Origin: JBPBQZ01 sp050955105
Lineage (GTDB): Bacteria; Pseudomonadota; Gammaproteobacteria; Burkholderiales; Burkholderiaceae
Reading direction: 5' to 3'
DNA: 30,442 nucleotides
Assembly: GCA_050955105.1 (NCBI GenBank)
Contig: JBPBQZ010000021.1
Span: 1-30,442, forward strand
In this document: positions 16,120-23,694 of the stretch, one piece after another
Position numbering within the stretch: position 1 is the stretch's first letter
How the letters are laid out: the number at the start of each line of letters is the position of its first letter
The notes under the pieces: generated by a model
Told to the model about the DNA's origin: nothing
Seen by the model: the letters and a program-made list of their open reading frames with translations, nothing else
Database searches by the model: none
Position numbers and translations under genes: made by a program

Positions 16120-17211
16120 TTATTGGGTGGTCGCTCGGGCACCGCTGGCATCCAGCGGCACCCAGTAATGTTCGAGGCCTTGCGCCTGCAGCGCCGCATT
16201 CAGGAAATGCGGATCGATCCACTGATGAATGTCGAATTTCGGGCCGCGCAGCAGGCCGAGTTGGGCTGCCTGGTCTTGCGTGTTGATGTAGTGACCGACG
16301 TAGAAGGCGTCCAGCAAAGGACTCATACGATCGCTCAAGGGGCGATCGCCGAAGTCTTCCTCAAGATCGGCACGCCGCTGTCCGTCGAGTGCCCAAAGCG
16401 CGAACACTTGCTCGCGATTGGCGGGGTCGGAGGCCCATTTGGCGGTTTTCACCAGCACGTTTACCACGCGTTGCGTGATTTCGGGATACTGTCTGGCGAA
16501 TTCGTCGCGCACGATCAAGCCGGATTGAGCTGTCAGCACCGCTGACTGTCCGCGGGTGGTGTAGACAATTTTTGCCGCGCCTTTATCGCGCAAAGCCAGC
16601 AACTCCGACCCGCCGAATACCGCGTCGACGTCACCTGCCACCAGCGCCGCCGCCGAGGTGGGCGGATCGAGATAGATCGAGCGCAGGTCTTTCTCTGCCA
16701 TGCCGTTTTGCGCGAGGATGCGCAGCACCTGCAGATGCACGAAGTTGCCCTTGAAATAAGAGACGCGCTTACCGCGTAGATCGTGAATCGATTTGATCGA
16801 TGAATTGATCGGTACCGCAAGATAGGCATTGCCGAGCTTCACGGACGGCAGGATCAGACGGGTAGGCAGTCCCGCCGCATGACCGATGATCGACATCAGA
16901 TCGCCTTGCGCGGCGAAATCGAGCTGCTTGTTGGCGAGCGCCTGACCTACCACCGGCGCGCCGCCCTTGAAGGTATCGAATTCAAGACGGATGCCGTCGC
17001 GCTTGAATTCGTCCTGTAGCCAGCCCTTGTAGTTGGCCAGACCCACCACCATGCCGCCCACCAAGGCAGGATTGCTGGTGATCTGAGGAGAGCCGAAGCG
17101 AATTACTTTCAGCGGGGTTTGCGCGTGCGCAAGCGGCGCCGCGCAGACCAGGCATAGCGCGAGGGCCGCTAACGCGCGCGCCCGCAGGCGCGAGATAAAG
17201 CGTGATGTCAT
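16120..17211 (-). CDS. Sulfonate/nitrate/taurine-type ABC substrate-binding protein (copy 2)
   Basis: The 363-residue protein is a second periplasmic SsuA/TauA-type binding protein. The signal peptide covers residues 1-30, with core ALAALALCLVCAAPL and cleavage AHA before QTPL. The mature part matches copy 1 throughout: VIRFGSPQI, GAPVVGQALANKQLDFAAQGD, HDLRGKRVSYFKGNFVHLQ, GDVDAVFGGSELLALRDKG and LLRGPKFDIHQWIDP. Start ATG 17211 has AAAGG about 8 bases upstream; the longer frame has no signal-peptide logic. It is the third gene of the unit LLM monooxygenase, class II aldolase, binding protein on the minus strand. The differences from copy 1 around the ligand cleft suggest related but not identical ligands. 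Confidence 0.93.
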   Translation of the reverse strand: MTSRFISRLRARALAALALCLVCAAPLAHAQTPLKVIRFGSPQITSNPALVGGMVVGLANYKGWLQDEFKRDGIRLEFDTFKGGAPVVGQALANKQLDFAAQGDLMSIIGHAAGLPTRLILPSVKLGNAYLAVPINSSIKSIHDLRGKRVSYFKGNFVHLQVLRILAQNGMAEKDLRSIYLDPPTSAAALVAGDVDAVFGGSELLALRDKGAAKIVYTTRGQSAVLTAQSGLIVRDEFARQYPEITQRVVNVLVKTAKWASDPANREQVFALWALDGQRRADLEEDFGDRPLSDRMSPLLDAFYVGHYINTQDQAAQLGLLRGPKFDIHQWIDPHFLNAALQAQGLEHYWVPLDASGARATTQ

Positions 17212-17330
17212 CGATGGAGCCTTTGAGGGAAGAGCGGATGCTGCGTTGTGTGGGTATGCGGTGTGGACGGGTCGCGCCGCGCTTGAGGGACGCTGTGGCG
17301 CGACGCCGGCCAGTGGGCGTGGCCCGCCCG

Positions 17331-18083
17331 CTAGCAAGCCAGGTCTAGGTTCTCGCGCACGATGCCTTGCAATAGCGGTTGAAAATTCAGCCAGGCGAAT
17401 TGCGCGGTGGCGCGCTCGGCAATGGCACTGGCATGCACCGCATCGATCGATTCGGGTTTGCCGATGGCTTCCGCCAGCAGTTGCGCCTGGGCGGCGCGTT
17501 CGAAGGCGATGAAGAGATACGCTGCTTCATCGACGCTCTGTCCGACTGTCACCACGCCGTGATTCTTCAACAGCAGTGCGCGATTCTTGCCGATGGCGCG
17601 CGCCAGCGAATAGCCTTCGCCATGCCGGTAGGTATCGTAGATTTCATGGCGCCCGTAGAACTGCGCCGACTCGGCCGATATCGGATCGAGCAGCCGCCCT
17701 AGTGTCGACCAGGCGCGACCATGCACGGCATGCGTGTGCGCTACCGAGATCACGTCCGGCCGTGTTTCCAGGATCGGTATGTGAATCAGCGTGCCGCCGA
17801 CATGGATGAAACGATTCTTGCCCTCGACGATTTCGCCCTTGAAGTTGTAGAGCACCAGGTCGTCGGGGGTAATCGAACCGAAGTCAGTGGCGTAAGGATT
17901 GGTCCAGTAATGGTCGGTGTGTTCGGGGTCTCGCACCGAGACATGTCCCATCACGCCTTCCTGAAAGCCGTATTTCGAGAAAAGCCGCAAGGTGGCGGCC
18001 AATCGATGCTTGCGATAACGGCGTTCCTCGGCCTGCGTCTCGAAAACCGGCGGCTGGGGCTTCGGGGGATTGGGCTGTGTCAT
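17331..18083 (-). CDS. Class II aldolase/adducin-type protein (copy 2)
   Basis: The 250-residue protein is a paralog of the one at 4654-5430. The metal-binding histidines are in VAHTHAVHG (His116, His118) and LLKNHGVVTVG (His175). The preceding segment reads IHVGGTLIHIPILETRPD, so the catalytic glutamate of fuculose-phosphate aldolase is again absent. A Pro-rich N-terminal tail (MTQPNPPKPQPP) precedes the fold. Its ATG overlaps the stop of the upstream LLM monooxygenase as ATGA, so the two are very probably translationally coupled and work in one pathway. This second independent pairing with an LLM gene suggests that the protein acts on the monooxygenase product. Substrate unknown; no signal peptide. 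Confidence 0.87.
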   Translation of the reverse strand: MTQPNPPKPQPPVFETQAEERRYRKHRLAATLRLFSKYGFQEGVMGHVSVRDPEHTDHYWTNPYATDFGSITPDDLVLYNFKGEIVEGKNRFIHVGGTLIHIPILETRPDVISVAHTHAVHGRAWSTLGRLLDPISAESAQFYGRHEIYDTYRHGEGYSLARAIGKNRALLLKNHGVVTVGQSVDEAAYLFIAFERAAQAQLLAEAIGKPESIDAVHASAIAERATAQFAWLNFQPLLQGIVRENLDLAC

Positions 18084-19465
18084 GCGACGCCGCCCGCGGC
18101 AATTGCGGGCGCTGCTGATCCGGCCGATGCCGTGGGCGCGGCGGAAGCGGCCGCGGCTGCGCGCGCCGCGACGTAGCGATTCACCGGATACGCCAGTCCC
18201 AAATTGCCGCGCAGCGTATCCGACTCGTATTCGCGTCGATAGATGCCGCGGTTTTGCAGGATCGGTACGACGTGGTCGACGAAGTCGGTGAGACCGCCGC
18301 CAATGATGAAGCCATCGATAATGCCCAGCTCGTACATCGACTGGATTTTGTCGGCCACTTCGACTGGTGTGCCGACATAGTCGCCGCGCGGTGTCGCTAC
18401 TCGCAAGGCAAGTTGGCGCAAGGTCAGGTTTTCTTCCTTGGCCATGCGCAAATACAATTCGGCCGTCGACTTGAAGCTGTCCTTGCCGATATCGCCAAGC
18501 TCGGGCAAAGGCTCGTCGAGCGGGAACTGCTTGAAATTGAAGAAACTGAAGAAGCGGCTGAGCACCTGCAAGGCAAGGTCGATGTCGACGTATTGGATCT
18601 GCTGTCGATACTTCTCTTCGGCTTCCTCGCGCGTGTCGCCGACGATCGGCGTGATTGTCGGGAAAATCAAGATGTCTTCGGGGCGGCGTCCGTAGGCGAT
18701 CGCACGCCGCTTCAGGTCATTCGAAAATTCAGTGGCGTGTGGGATGTCGCCATGGCGCGAATAAATGCCGTCGGCCAGTCGCGCGGCCAGGTCACGTCCT
18801 TCCGGCGAGCCACCGGCCTGGAACAGCACCGGTCGCCCCTGTTCGGAGCGCTCCATATTGAGCGGACCTTGTACCGAATAAAACTTCCCCTTGTGATTCA
18901 GCGTGTGCATCTTCGACAAGTCGGCATAGAAGCCCGATTTCTTGTCGCGCACGAAGGCGTCGTCTTCCCACGAATCCCACAGGCCCAGCGCAATATCGAG
19001 ATATTCATTGGCCATCTCATAACGCAGCGCATGCGGATGGATGCGTTCGTGGCTATGGTTGCGACCGAGTCCTTCCAACGCCGAGGTCACCGCGTTCCAG
19101 CCGGCGCGACCACCGCTCAATTTGTCCAGCGAAGCCAACTGGCGTGCCGTGGTGAAGGGCTCACTGAACGAAGTCGAGAAGGTGCCGACCAAGCCGATAT
19201 GCTTGGTCACCACCGAAATTGCCGACAGGATGGTGGTCGGTTCGAAGCGGCTCAGAAAATAGGGAATCGAGTCCTTCGTGATATAGGCCGAGTCAGCCAC
19301 GAAGGCGAAGTCGAGAAGTCCACGCTCGGCGGTTTTCGCCACCTGGGCGTAGGCCTCGAAGTTGACTGAGCCGTTCGCGTGCGCGTCGTCATGCCGCCAG
19401 CCGGCGGTACCGGAAAACCCCGAAAGAAAGGTTCCGAATTTTATCTTGCGTGGAGGTTTGGCCAT
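18080..19465 (-). CDS. LLM-class FMN-dependent monooxygenase, NtaA/SnaA/DszA type (paralog 3)
   Basis: The protein is 461 residues from the chosen start (MAKPPRK). Visible signatures are LDFAFVADSAYITKDS (51-66), FSTSFSEPFTTARQLASLDKL (96-116), GRAGWNAVTSALEGLGRNH from about 119, HTLNHKGKFYSVQGPLN, GRPVLFQAGGS and TLRGNLGLAYP. A 30-residue Ala-rich tail follows the fold and is unlike paralog 1. I preferred ATG 19465 because it gives the same N-terminus and length as the paralogs; the frame is open to a TTG at 19567, but that extension has no similarity. No good Shine-Dalgarno site is visible. The stop overlaps the aldolase start (ATGA). Function is as for the other LLM copies: FMNH2-dependent oxygenation of an imported small molecule. 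Confidence 0.92.
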   Translation of the reverse strand: MAKPPRKIKFGTFLSGFSGTAGWRHDDAHANGSVNFEAYAQVAKTAERGLLDFAFVADSAYITKDSIPYFLSRFEPTTILSAISVVTKHIGLVGTFSTSFSEPFTTARQLASLDKLSGGRAGWNAVTSALEGLGRNHSHERIHPHALRYEMANEYLDIALGLWDSWEDDAFVRDKKSGFYADLSKMHTLNHKGKFYSVQGPLNMERSEQGRPVLFQAGGSPEGRDLAARLADGIYSRHGDIPHATEFSNDLKRRAIAYGRRPEDILIFPTITPIVGDTREEAEEKYRQQIQYVDIDLALQVLSRFFSFFNFKQFPLDEPLPELGDIGKDSFKSTAELYLRMAKEENLTLRQLALRVATPRGDYVGTPVEVADKIQSMYELGIIDGFIIGGGLTDFVDHVVPILQNRGIYRREYESDTLRGNLGLAYPVNRYVAARAAAAASAAPTASAGSAAPAIAAGGVA

Positions 19466-19625
19466 GCTCGCAGGGATCGTAGAAGCATGCGGTGCGGCAT
19501 CATGCGTCGGGCCGAGGGCACGACACGACGGCCGCGAACTAGCGCAAGCTGTATTGAGGATGGCCAATCATAGGAGCGCGGCGCAAGCACCTCAACCAAT
19601 ATGATTTGCTAACGTTATCGGCTGT

Positions 19626-19682
19626 CGGCATAACCGCTTGCCAACGCATTGGGCTCACCGCTGTATGCGTTGTCGGATGCCG
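19626..19682. repeat. Nested inverted repeats after the hydroxy-acid dehydrogenase gene
   Basis: CAACGCAT (19642-19649) and ATGCGTTG (19665-19672) are perfect inverted repeats with a 15-base loop. They are enclosed by CGGCAT (19626-19631) and ATGCCG (19677-19682). On the minus strand this stem-loop begins 5 bases after the stop of the hydroxy-acid dehydrogenase gene. It is therefore placed like a terminator or 3'-end-stabilising hairpin, separating the long upstream operon from the LLM gene at 19465. There is no T-run, so termination would not be classical. Confidence 0.45.
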
Positions 19683-19686
19683 TGTG

Positions 19687-20916
19687 CTAGCTGATCAGCA
19701 GTGTGCGTTGGTCACGCAACTCGGCGATATGCGTGCAGCCAAGCAAGCCCATTACGCGATCCATCTCTTCTATCAGCAAGCCCAGCGCGCGATGCGCGCC
19801 GGCTTCTCCCGCTGCGGCCACGCCATACAGTACCGGTCGTCCTACCAGTACCATATCCGCGCCCATGATCAGTGCCTTGACGATATCGGCACCGCGTCGA
19901 AAGCCGCTGTCGATCAACACCCGACAGCGCCCCGCGACTGCATACACGACGTCTTCCAGGACTTCTAGCGGTGATATCGCACCGTCGAGTTGCCGGCCAC
20001 CATGATTCGACAGCACGATGCCATCGACGCCGGCGGCCACCGCAAGGTGCGCATCGGCCACTGACAGCACACCTTTCACCAGCAGCGTGTGCGGCCAGCG
20101 CTCGCGGATCTCGTGGATGTCCTGCCAGTTGATGGTAGGCGAGGGTTGTACTGAAGCGGCGGCGTTCCGGGCATTGCCCTGGTAATCCGCCAAATTGGGA
20201 TAGCTGGGCAGGCCATGCGGCCAGAGCACATCGAGCGACCAGCGCGGATGCCGCAAGGCGTCGAGCCAGTTGGCGGCCGTCAGCGCCGCGGCGTTGGGAT
20301 AGCTCGGCGAGCGTCGTGTATGGCGTAGCTCCCGATTGCCCGACACCGGCGTGTCCGTCGTGACCATTAGCGCGTCGTAGCCGGCGCGCGCAGCGCGATC
20401 GATCAGTGTGCGGCTATAGGCGCGGTCGGGTGTTTGATATAGCTGCATCCAGCGTGTGCCCGGCGCCGCAATTGCCGCGATTTCCTCGAGCGCGGTCGAC
20501 GCCATCGTGCTCAAGGTGAATGGCACACCGTGCGCTGCGGCGGCGCGCGCCAACGCTGCGTCCGCACCCGCTGTAAGAAATCCGTTGCGGCCGGTCGGTG
20601 CAATGCCGATCGGCGCGCCGAAGCCGCGCCCGAACAGCTCACCCGCGAGCGTGCGCGGCGCCACGTCGCGCAGCGTACGCGGCGCGAAGCCCAGCGATTC
20701 GAAAGCGCGCCGATTGCGCCGCAAGCTCACGCCGTCTTCAGCACCATGCTCGACGAACTCGAAGGCGAAGCGCGGCAGGCGGCGTCGCGCCAGCACGCGC
20801 AGGTCGTCGATGTTCTGGACCTGCGCCAGACGCGCGCGCTGTGGCAGTGGCTCTTTGTAGGCGTCGAGATTGCTCGACGCATAGACACTGCTTCGCCGTA
20901 GCGCATTAGAAGTCAT
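19687..20916 (-). CDS. FMN-dependent alpha-hydroxy-acid dehydrogenase/oxidase
   Basis: The 409-residue protein belongs to the family of L-lactate dehydrogenase LldD, mandelate dehydrogenase and glycolate oxidase. It oxidises an L-2-hydroxy acid to the 2-keto acid using FMN. The active-site signature LSNHGGRQLDGA is at 302-313, with catalytic His305 and Arg308. Upstream are IGIAPTGRNGFL near 103-114, STMAST near 136-141, MQLYQTPDR near 157-165 and VTTDTPVSGNRELR near 185-198; Lys281 (LLVKGV) and IDSGFRRGADIVKAL near 336-350 are also present. No signal peptide or membrane loop is seen, so it is probably cytosolic. Its ATG lies inside the end of the upstream TonB receptor gene (11-base overlap), which implies translational coupling and a shared substrate path. 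Confidence 0.93.
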   Translation of the reverse strand: MTSNALRRSSVYASSNLDAYKEPLPQRARLAQVQNIDDLRVLARRRLPRFAFEFVEHGAEDGVSLRRNRRAFESLGFAPRTLRDVAPRTLAGELFGRGFGAPIGIAPTGRNGFLTAGADAALARAAAAHGVPFTLSTMASTALEEIAAIAAPGTRWMQLYQTPDRAYSRTLIDRAARAGYDALMVTTDTPVSGNRELRHTRRSPSYPNAAALTAANWLDALRHPRWSLDVLWPHGLPSYPNLADYQGNARNAAASVQPSPTINWQDIHEIRERWPHTLLVKGVLSVADAHLAVAAGVDGIVLSNHGGRQLDGAISPLEVLEDVVYAVAGRCRVLIDSGFRRGADIVKALIMGADMVLVGRPVLYGVAAAGEAGAHRALGLLIEEMDRVMGLLGCTHIAELRDQRTLLIS

Positions 20917-23215
20917 GTCGCAAGCTGACCAGGAAGGTACGCGGTGGACTGTAGTTATAGGCGTTCAGGCCAATCGCAGCGTTGACGTTTTCGCCCAGCG
21001 AATACACGCGATTCAATAAATTGTGAATCTCGAAAGTCGCGGTCCATTGACCGCCCGGTGCGGTATAGCTGCTGCCCAGATCGACATAGGTCTGCGCGCC
21101 CAGCGGCTGCTGATTGGCAATATCGAGATAGGTATGCGAGAGGAAGCGCGCCGTAGCATTAACGCGCGCGACGCCCGGCAGATGCAGCGGCAGCGTGTAT
21201 TGCACACGGGTGCCGGCAATGATGTGCGAGGCGAACGGCAGTTGATTGCCGACATAGTTGGCGCCCGCCGCGCCGGTCGGATTGACGAACTGGCGGAAAT
21301 CGGCCTGCTCGAGGGTCAGCCAGGCGTTCCAATCGAGGCCGTAGAAGGGCCGCGTCGTCAACTCGAATTCGGCGCCGTAGGTTTGCGCCTTGCCGGCGTT
21401 GACGGTCACCGAACCGTTTATCAACTGTCCATTGATAATGGCGTTGCCGATCGCCGCCTGGTAGTTTTCAAAGTCGTTATAGAAGAGCGCCGTGTTCAAC
21501 TGTGCGCGGCCACCCCAGGCGGTGATTTTGTTGCCTACCTCGTAGGTCAACACCTTTTCGGGCGCCACCGGAACTTGTGAGATGGCCAAGGTTGCGGCGA
21601 CCGGATTGTAGCCGCCGGACTTCTCGCCTTTGGTAATGCTCGCGTAGGAAAACAGATCGGGAGTCCATTGGTAATCGATGCCGATCTTCGGCGTCCAACT
21701 GTTGACGTTTTGATACAGATCGCCGGTCGCGAAGGTGCGTGCCAGCGGCACCAGCGACGCATTCGAATTGAAACCGGTGTTGTTATAGGTCTGCGAATCG
21801 CGGTTATAGCGCACGCCGGCAGTTATGCCGAGCTTCGGCGTGAACTGATAGTGGGCCTGCGTATAGATCGCCGCACTGCGGTTATAGACATTGCTCTGGA
21901 TGCCTTTGTAGACATTGTTGGTCCACGATGGCCGGAAGCTGGAAAAGCTTTCGCCGAACCAGACCACACCACTGGTGAATTGCAGTGGACCGTAATCGCC
22001 GGCCAGTTGAAATTCCTGCGAAGTCTGGTGCTGGTCGATGTTCAGCAACCAGCCATAAAGATCGGTCGGCACGCCGTCTTGCGTGAGCGGATATTTGCCG
22101 TCGCTGATCCAGCGGTGTGCGGTAATTGATTTGACGGTCAGGTGATCGTCGATCTTTTCCGTTAGCCGCAGGCTCATGCCGGCCAGGTCGCGATCGATCG
22201 CCGGATCGGTATTCTCATAAGTGGTGCGAATGCCGGAGCCAGGGTAGTTCGGTGCGATGTAGCTATAGCTGTCGGACCGATCGCGCGTGATGTCATAGGT
22301 GAACAGCGCCTCGAAATCCTTGGTCGGCGTGAAGCGGATCTTGCCGCGGAACAGCTCTGTGTTGGTGGCGTCGACCTGGCGGCGCAGCACCGGGTCGTAG
22401 GTGTAGCCATCGTCGCGATAGCGGCCGTAGGCAATCCCGAAATACAGCATGTCGGGCACGACTACGCGTGACACATAGCCTTTTACGCCCACCGCGCCAT
22501 AGCTGCCGGCGGTGGCCTGCACCCAGGCGGAGTTGTCGGTCGGATCGCGTGAGATCACCTTGCGCGCGCCGGCACTGCTGTTCTCGCCATATAAGGTGCC
22601 TTGGGGCCCACGCAAAATCTCGACACGTTCGATGTCGGGATAAGCCATGTATAGACCGTTGCCGATCGAGCGCGGGATATAGACGTCGTCGACGTATAGC
22701 GCAACCGCGCTGGAATAGGTCGGCGAGGCGGTGCCGATGCCGCGAATATAGATGCCGCCCGAGCCGGCCGAGCGCTGCGACGGGCCGCCGGCCACCAGAC
22801 TGGCGGTGGCGCCATTCAAATCGGCAGGCAGCGGTGTACCCCCGGTGGTGAAGAAATTGCGGCCCAGTACGCCGACCGAAACCGGCGTGCGCTTCAGGCT
22901 GGTAACGCGCCGTTCCGCCGTGACTTTGACCTCGGGCAGGGTGGCGCCGCCAGCGGTGGATGTCGCGGCCGTGCCGGACGCCGTGCCGACGGTCGCGGGC
23001 ACCGTCGCGGCGCTGCTCGACGCCGCGTTCGGGGCAACGGCCGGGGAAGTGCCCTGCGCCAGCGCGGTGCCGCAGCTGAGCGCCAGCACCAGCACGCCGC
23101 GTGCGATGCCGGTGAGGCATAGTGCCGCTCCCATGCGCGCACTATCTGCTTGAGTTTTTGAGGTGCGACGCATCTCCGTCGACGATGCCATGTGGGAGTT
23201 GTTCTGAGTGGTCAT
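20906..23215 (-). CDS. TonB-dependent outer-membrane receptor (paralog 2)
   Basis: The 769-residue protein has a signal peptide after a charged lead (core LTGIARGVLVLALSCGTALAQ). An unusually long Ala/Thr/Ser-rich linker follows (about 55-90), then a TonB box-like LPEVKVTAERR. The plug has IYIRGIGTASPTYSSAVALYVDDVYIPRS and VEILRGPQGTLYGENSSAGARKV. The barrel ends in SLRHDF with the normal terminal Phe. It is closely similar to the receptors at 12245 and 27643. ATG 23215 has no clear Shine-Dalgarno site, and starts at MASSTEM or MRRTSK are possible. It lies 80 bases downstream of the cytochrome c gene and overlaps the hydroxy-acid dehydrogenase gene by 11 bases, so it is internal to the long operon. 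Confidence 0.95.
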   Translation of the reverse strand: MTTQNNSHMASSTEMRRTSKTQADSARMGAALCLTGIARGVLVLALSCGTALAQGTSPAVAPNAASSSAATVPATVGTASGTAATSTAGGATLPEVKVTAERRVTSLKRTPVSVGVLGRNFFTTGGTPLPADLNGATASLVAGGPSQRSAGSGGIYIRGIGTASPTYSSAVALYVDDVYIPRSIGNGLYMAYPDIERVEILRGPQGTLYGENSSAGARKVISRDPTDNSAWVQATAGSYGAVGVKGYVSRVVVPDMLYFGIAYGRYRDDGYTYDPVLRRQVDATNTELFRGKIRFTPTKDFEALFTYDITRDRSDSYSYIAPNYPGSGIRTTYENTDPAIDRDLAGMSLRLTEKIDDHLTVKSITAHRWISDGKYPLTQDGVPTDLYGWLLNIDQHQTSQEFQLAGDYGPLQFTSGVVWFGESFSSFRPSWTNNVYKGIQSNVYNRSAAIYTQAHYQFTPKLGITAGVRYNRDSQTYNNTGFNSNASLVPLARTFATGDLYQNVNSWTPKIGIDYQWTPDLFSYASITKGEKSGGYNPVAATLAISQVPVAPEKVLTYEVGNKITAWGGRAQLNTALFYNDFENYQAAIGNAIINGQLINGSVTVNAGKAQTYGAEFELTTRPFYGLDWNAWLTLEQADFRQFVNPTGAAGANYVGNQLPFASHIIAGTRVQYTLPLHLPGVARVNATARFLSHTYLDIANQQPLGAQTYVDLGSSYTAPGGQWTATFEIHNLLNRVYSLGENVNAAIGLNAYNYSPPRTFLVSLRHDF

Positions 23216-23295
23216 GTGAGTCGTTGTTTTATGAGATGTGACAAACAGCTACGGCTAGGCATCGGCGGATCAGGCGATACGGGGCGGATTAAAAC

Positions 23296-23676
23296 TCAAG
23301 GCGTCGCAGGATGACGCAGGTAATCGATCAATGCGGCACGTTCCGCGGGATCGGCGATGCCCGAAAAAGCCATATGATTTCCAGGCACGCGTTGCTGCGG
23401 ATTCGTCAGGTAAGCATCGAGCGTCGCCGCATCCCACGTGATGCCACTGTTTTTCAAGGCGCGTGAGTAGCGAAAGCCCGGCTCGCTCGCAGCCGGACGG
23501 TTGAGAATGCCGGCGAGGCTGGGGCCCACGCCGTCGCCGCCTGGCGCCACGCTATGGCAGGTCGCGCAGCGCGCGAAGATCTGCCGGCCATCGAGCGGCG
23601 CGGCCGTCTGTTGCGCGTGGGCGCTGCCTGCGACGAGCACCGCGCTGAGTAGCGCGGCCTTGCATGAGTCGAACAT
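23296..23676 (-). CDS. Periplasmic monohaem class I cytochrome c
   Basis: The 126-residue protein has a signal peptide (1-21, cleavage after AHA). One haem-binding CATCH (Cys37, Cys40, His41) is followed by VGPSLAGILNRPAASEPGFRYSRALK, and the likely axial Met102 is in NHMAFSGI. This is the small c2/c550-type fold. It starts with GAGGGA about 9 bases upstream. It lies 18 bases after a GMC FAD dehydrogenase with a gluconate-2-dehydrogenase-type small subunit, so it very probably takes electrons from that enzyme. Most gluconate and related dehydrogenases use a much larger triple-haem cytochrome subunit, so this one-haem partner is unusual. Confidence 0.93.
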   Translation of the reverse strand: MFDSCKAALLSAVLVAGSAHAQQTAAPLDGRQIFARCATCHSVAPGGDGVGPSLAGILNRPAASEPGFRYSRALKNSGITWDAATLDAYLTNPQQRVPGNHMAFSGIADPAERAALIDYLRHPATP

Positions 23677-23694
23677 CTGCTGAGTTCCCTCGGT

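Noticed and set aside
19466..19567. N-terminal extension of the LLM monooxygenase at 18080
   Set aside because: It starts with TTG, lacks a Shine-Dalgarno site and has no counterpart in the paralogs.
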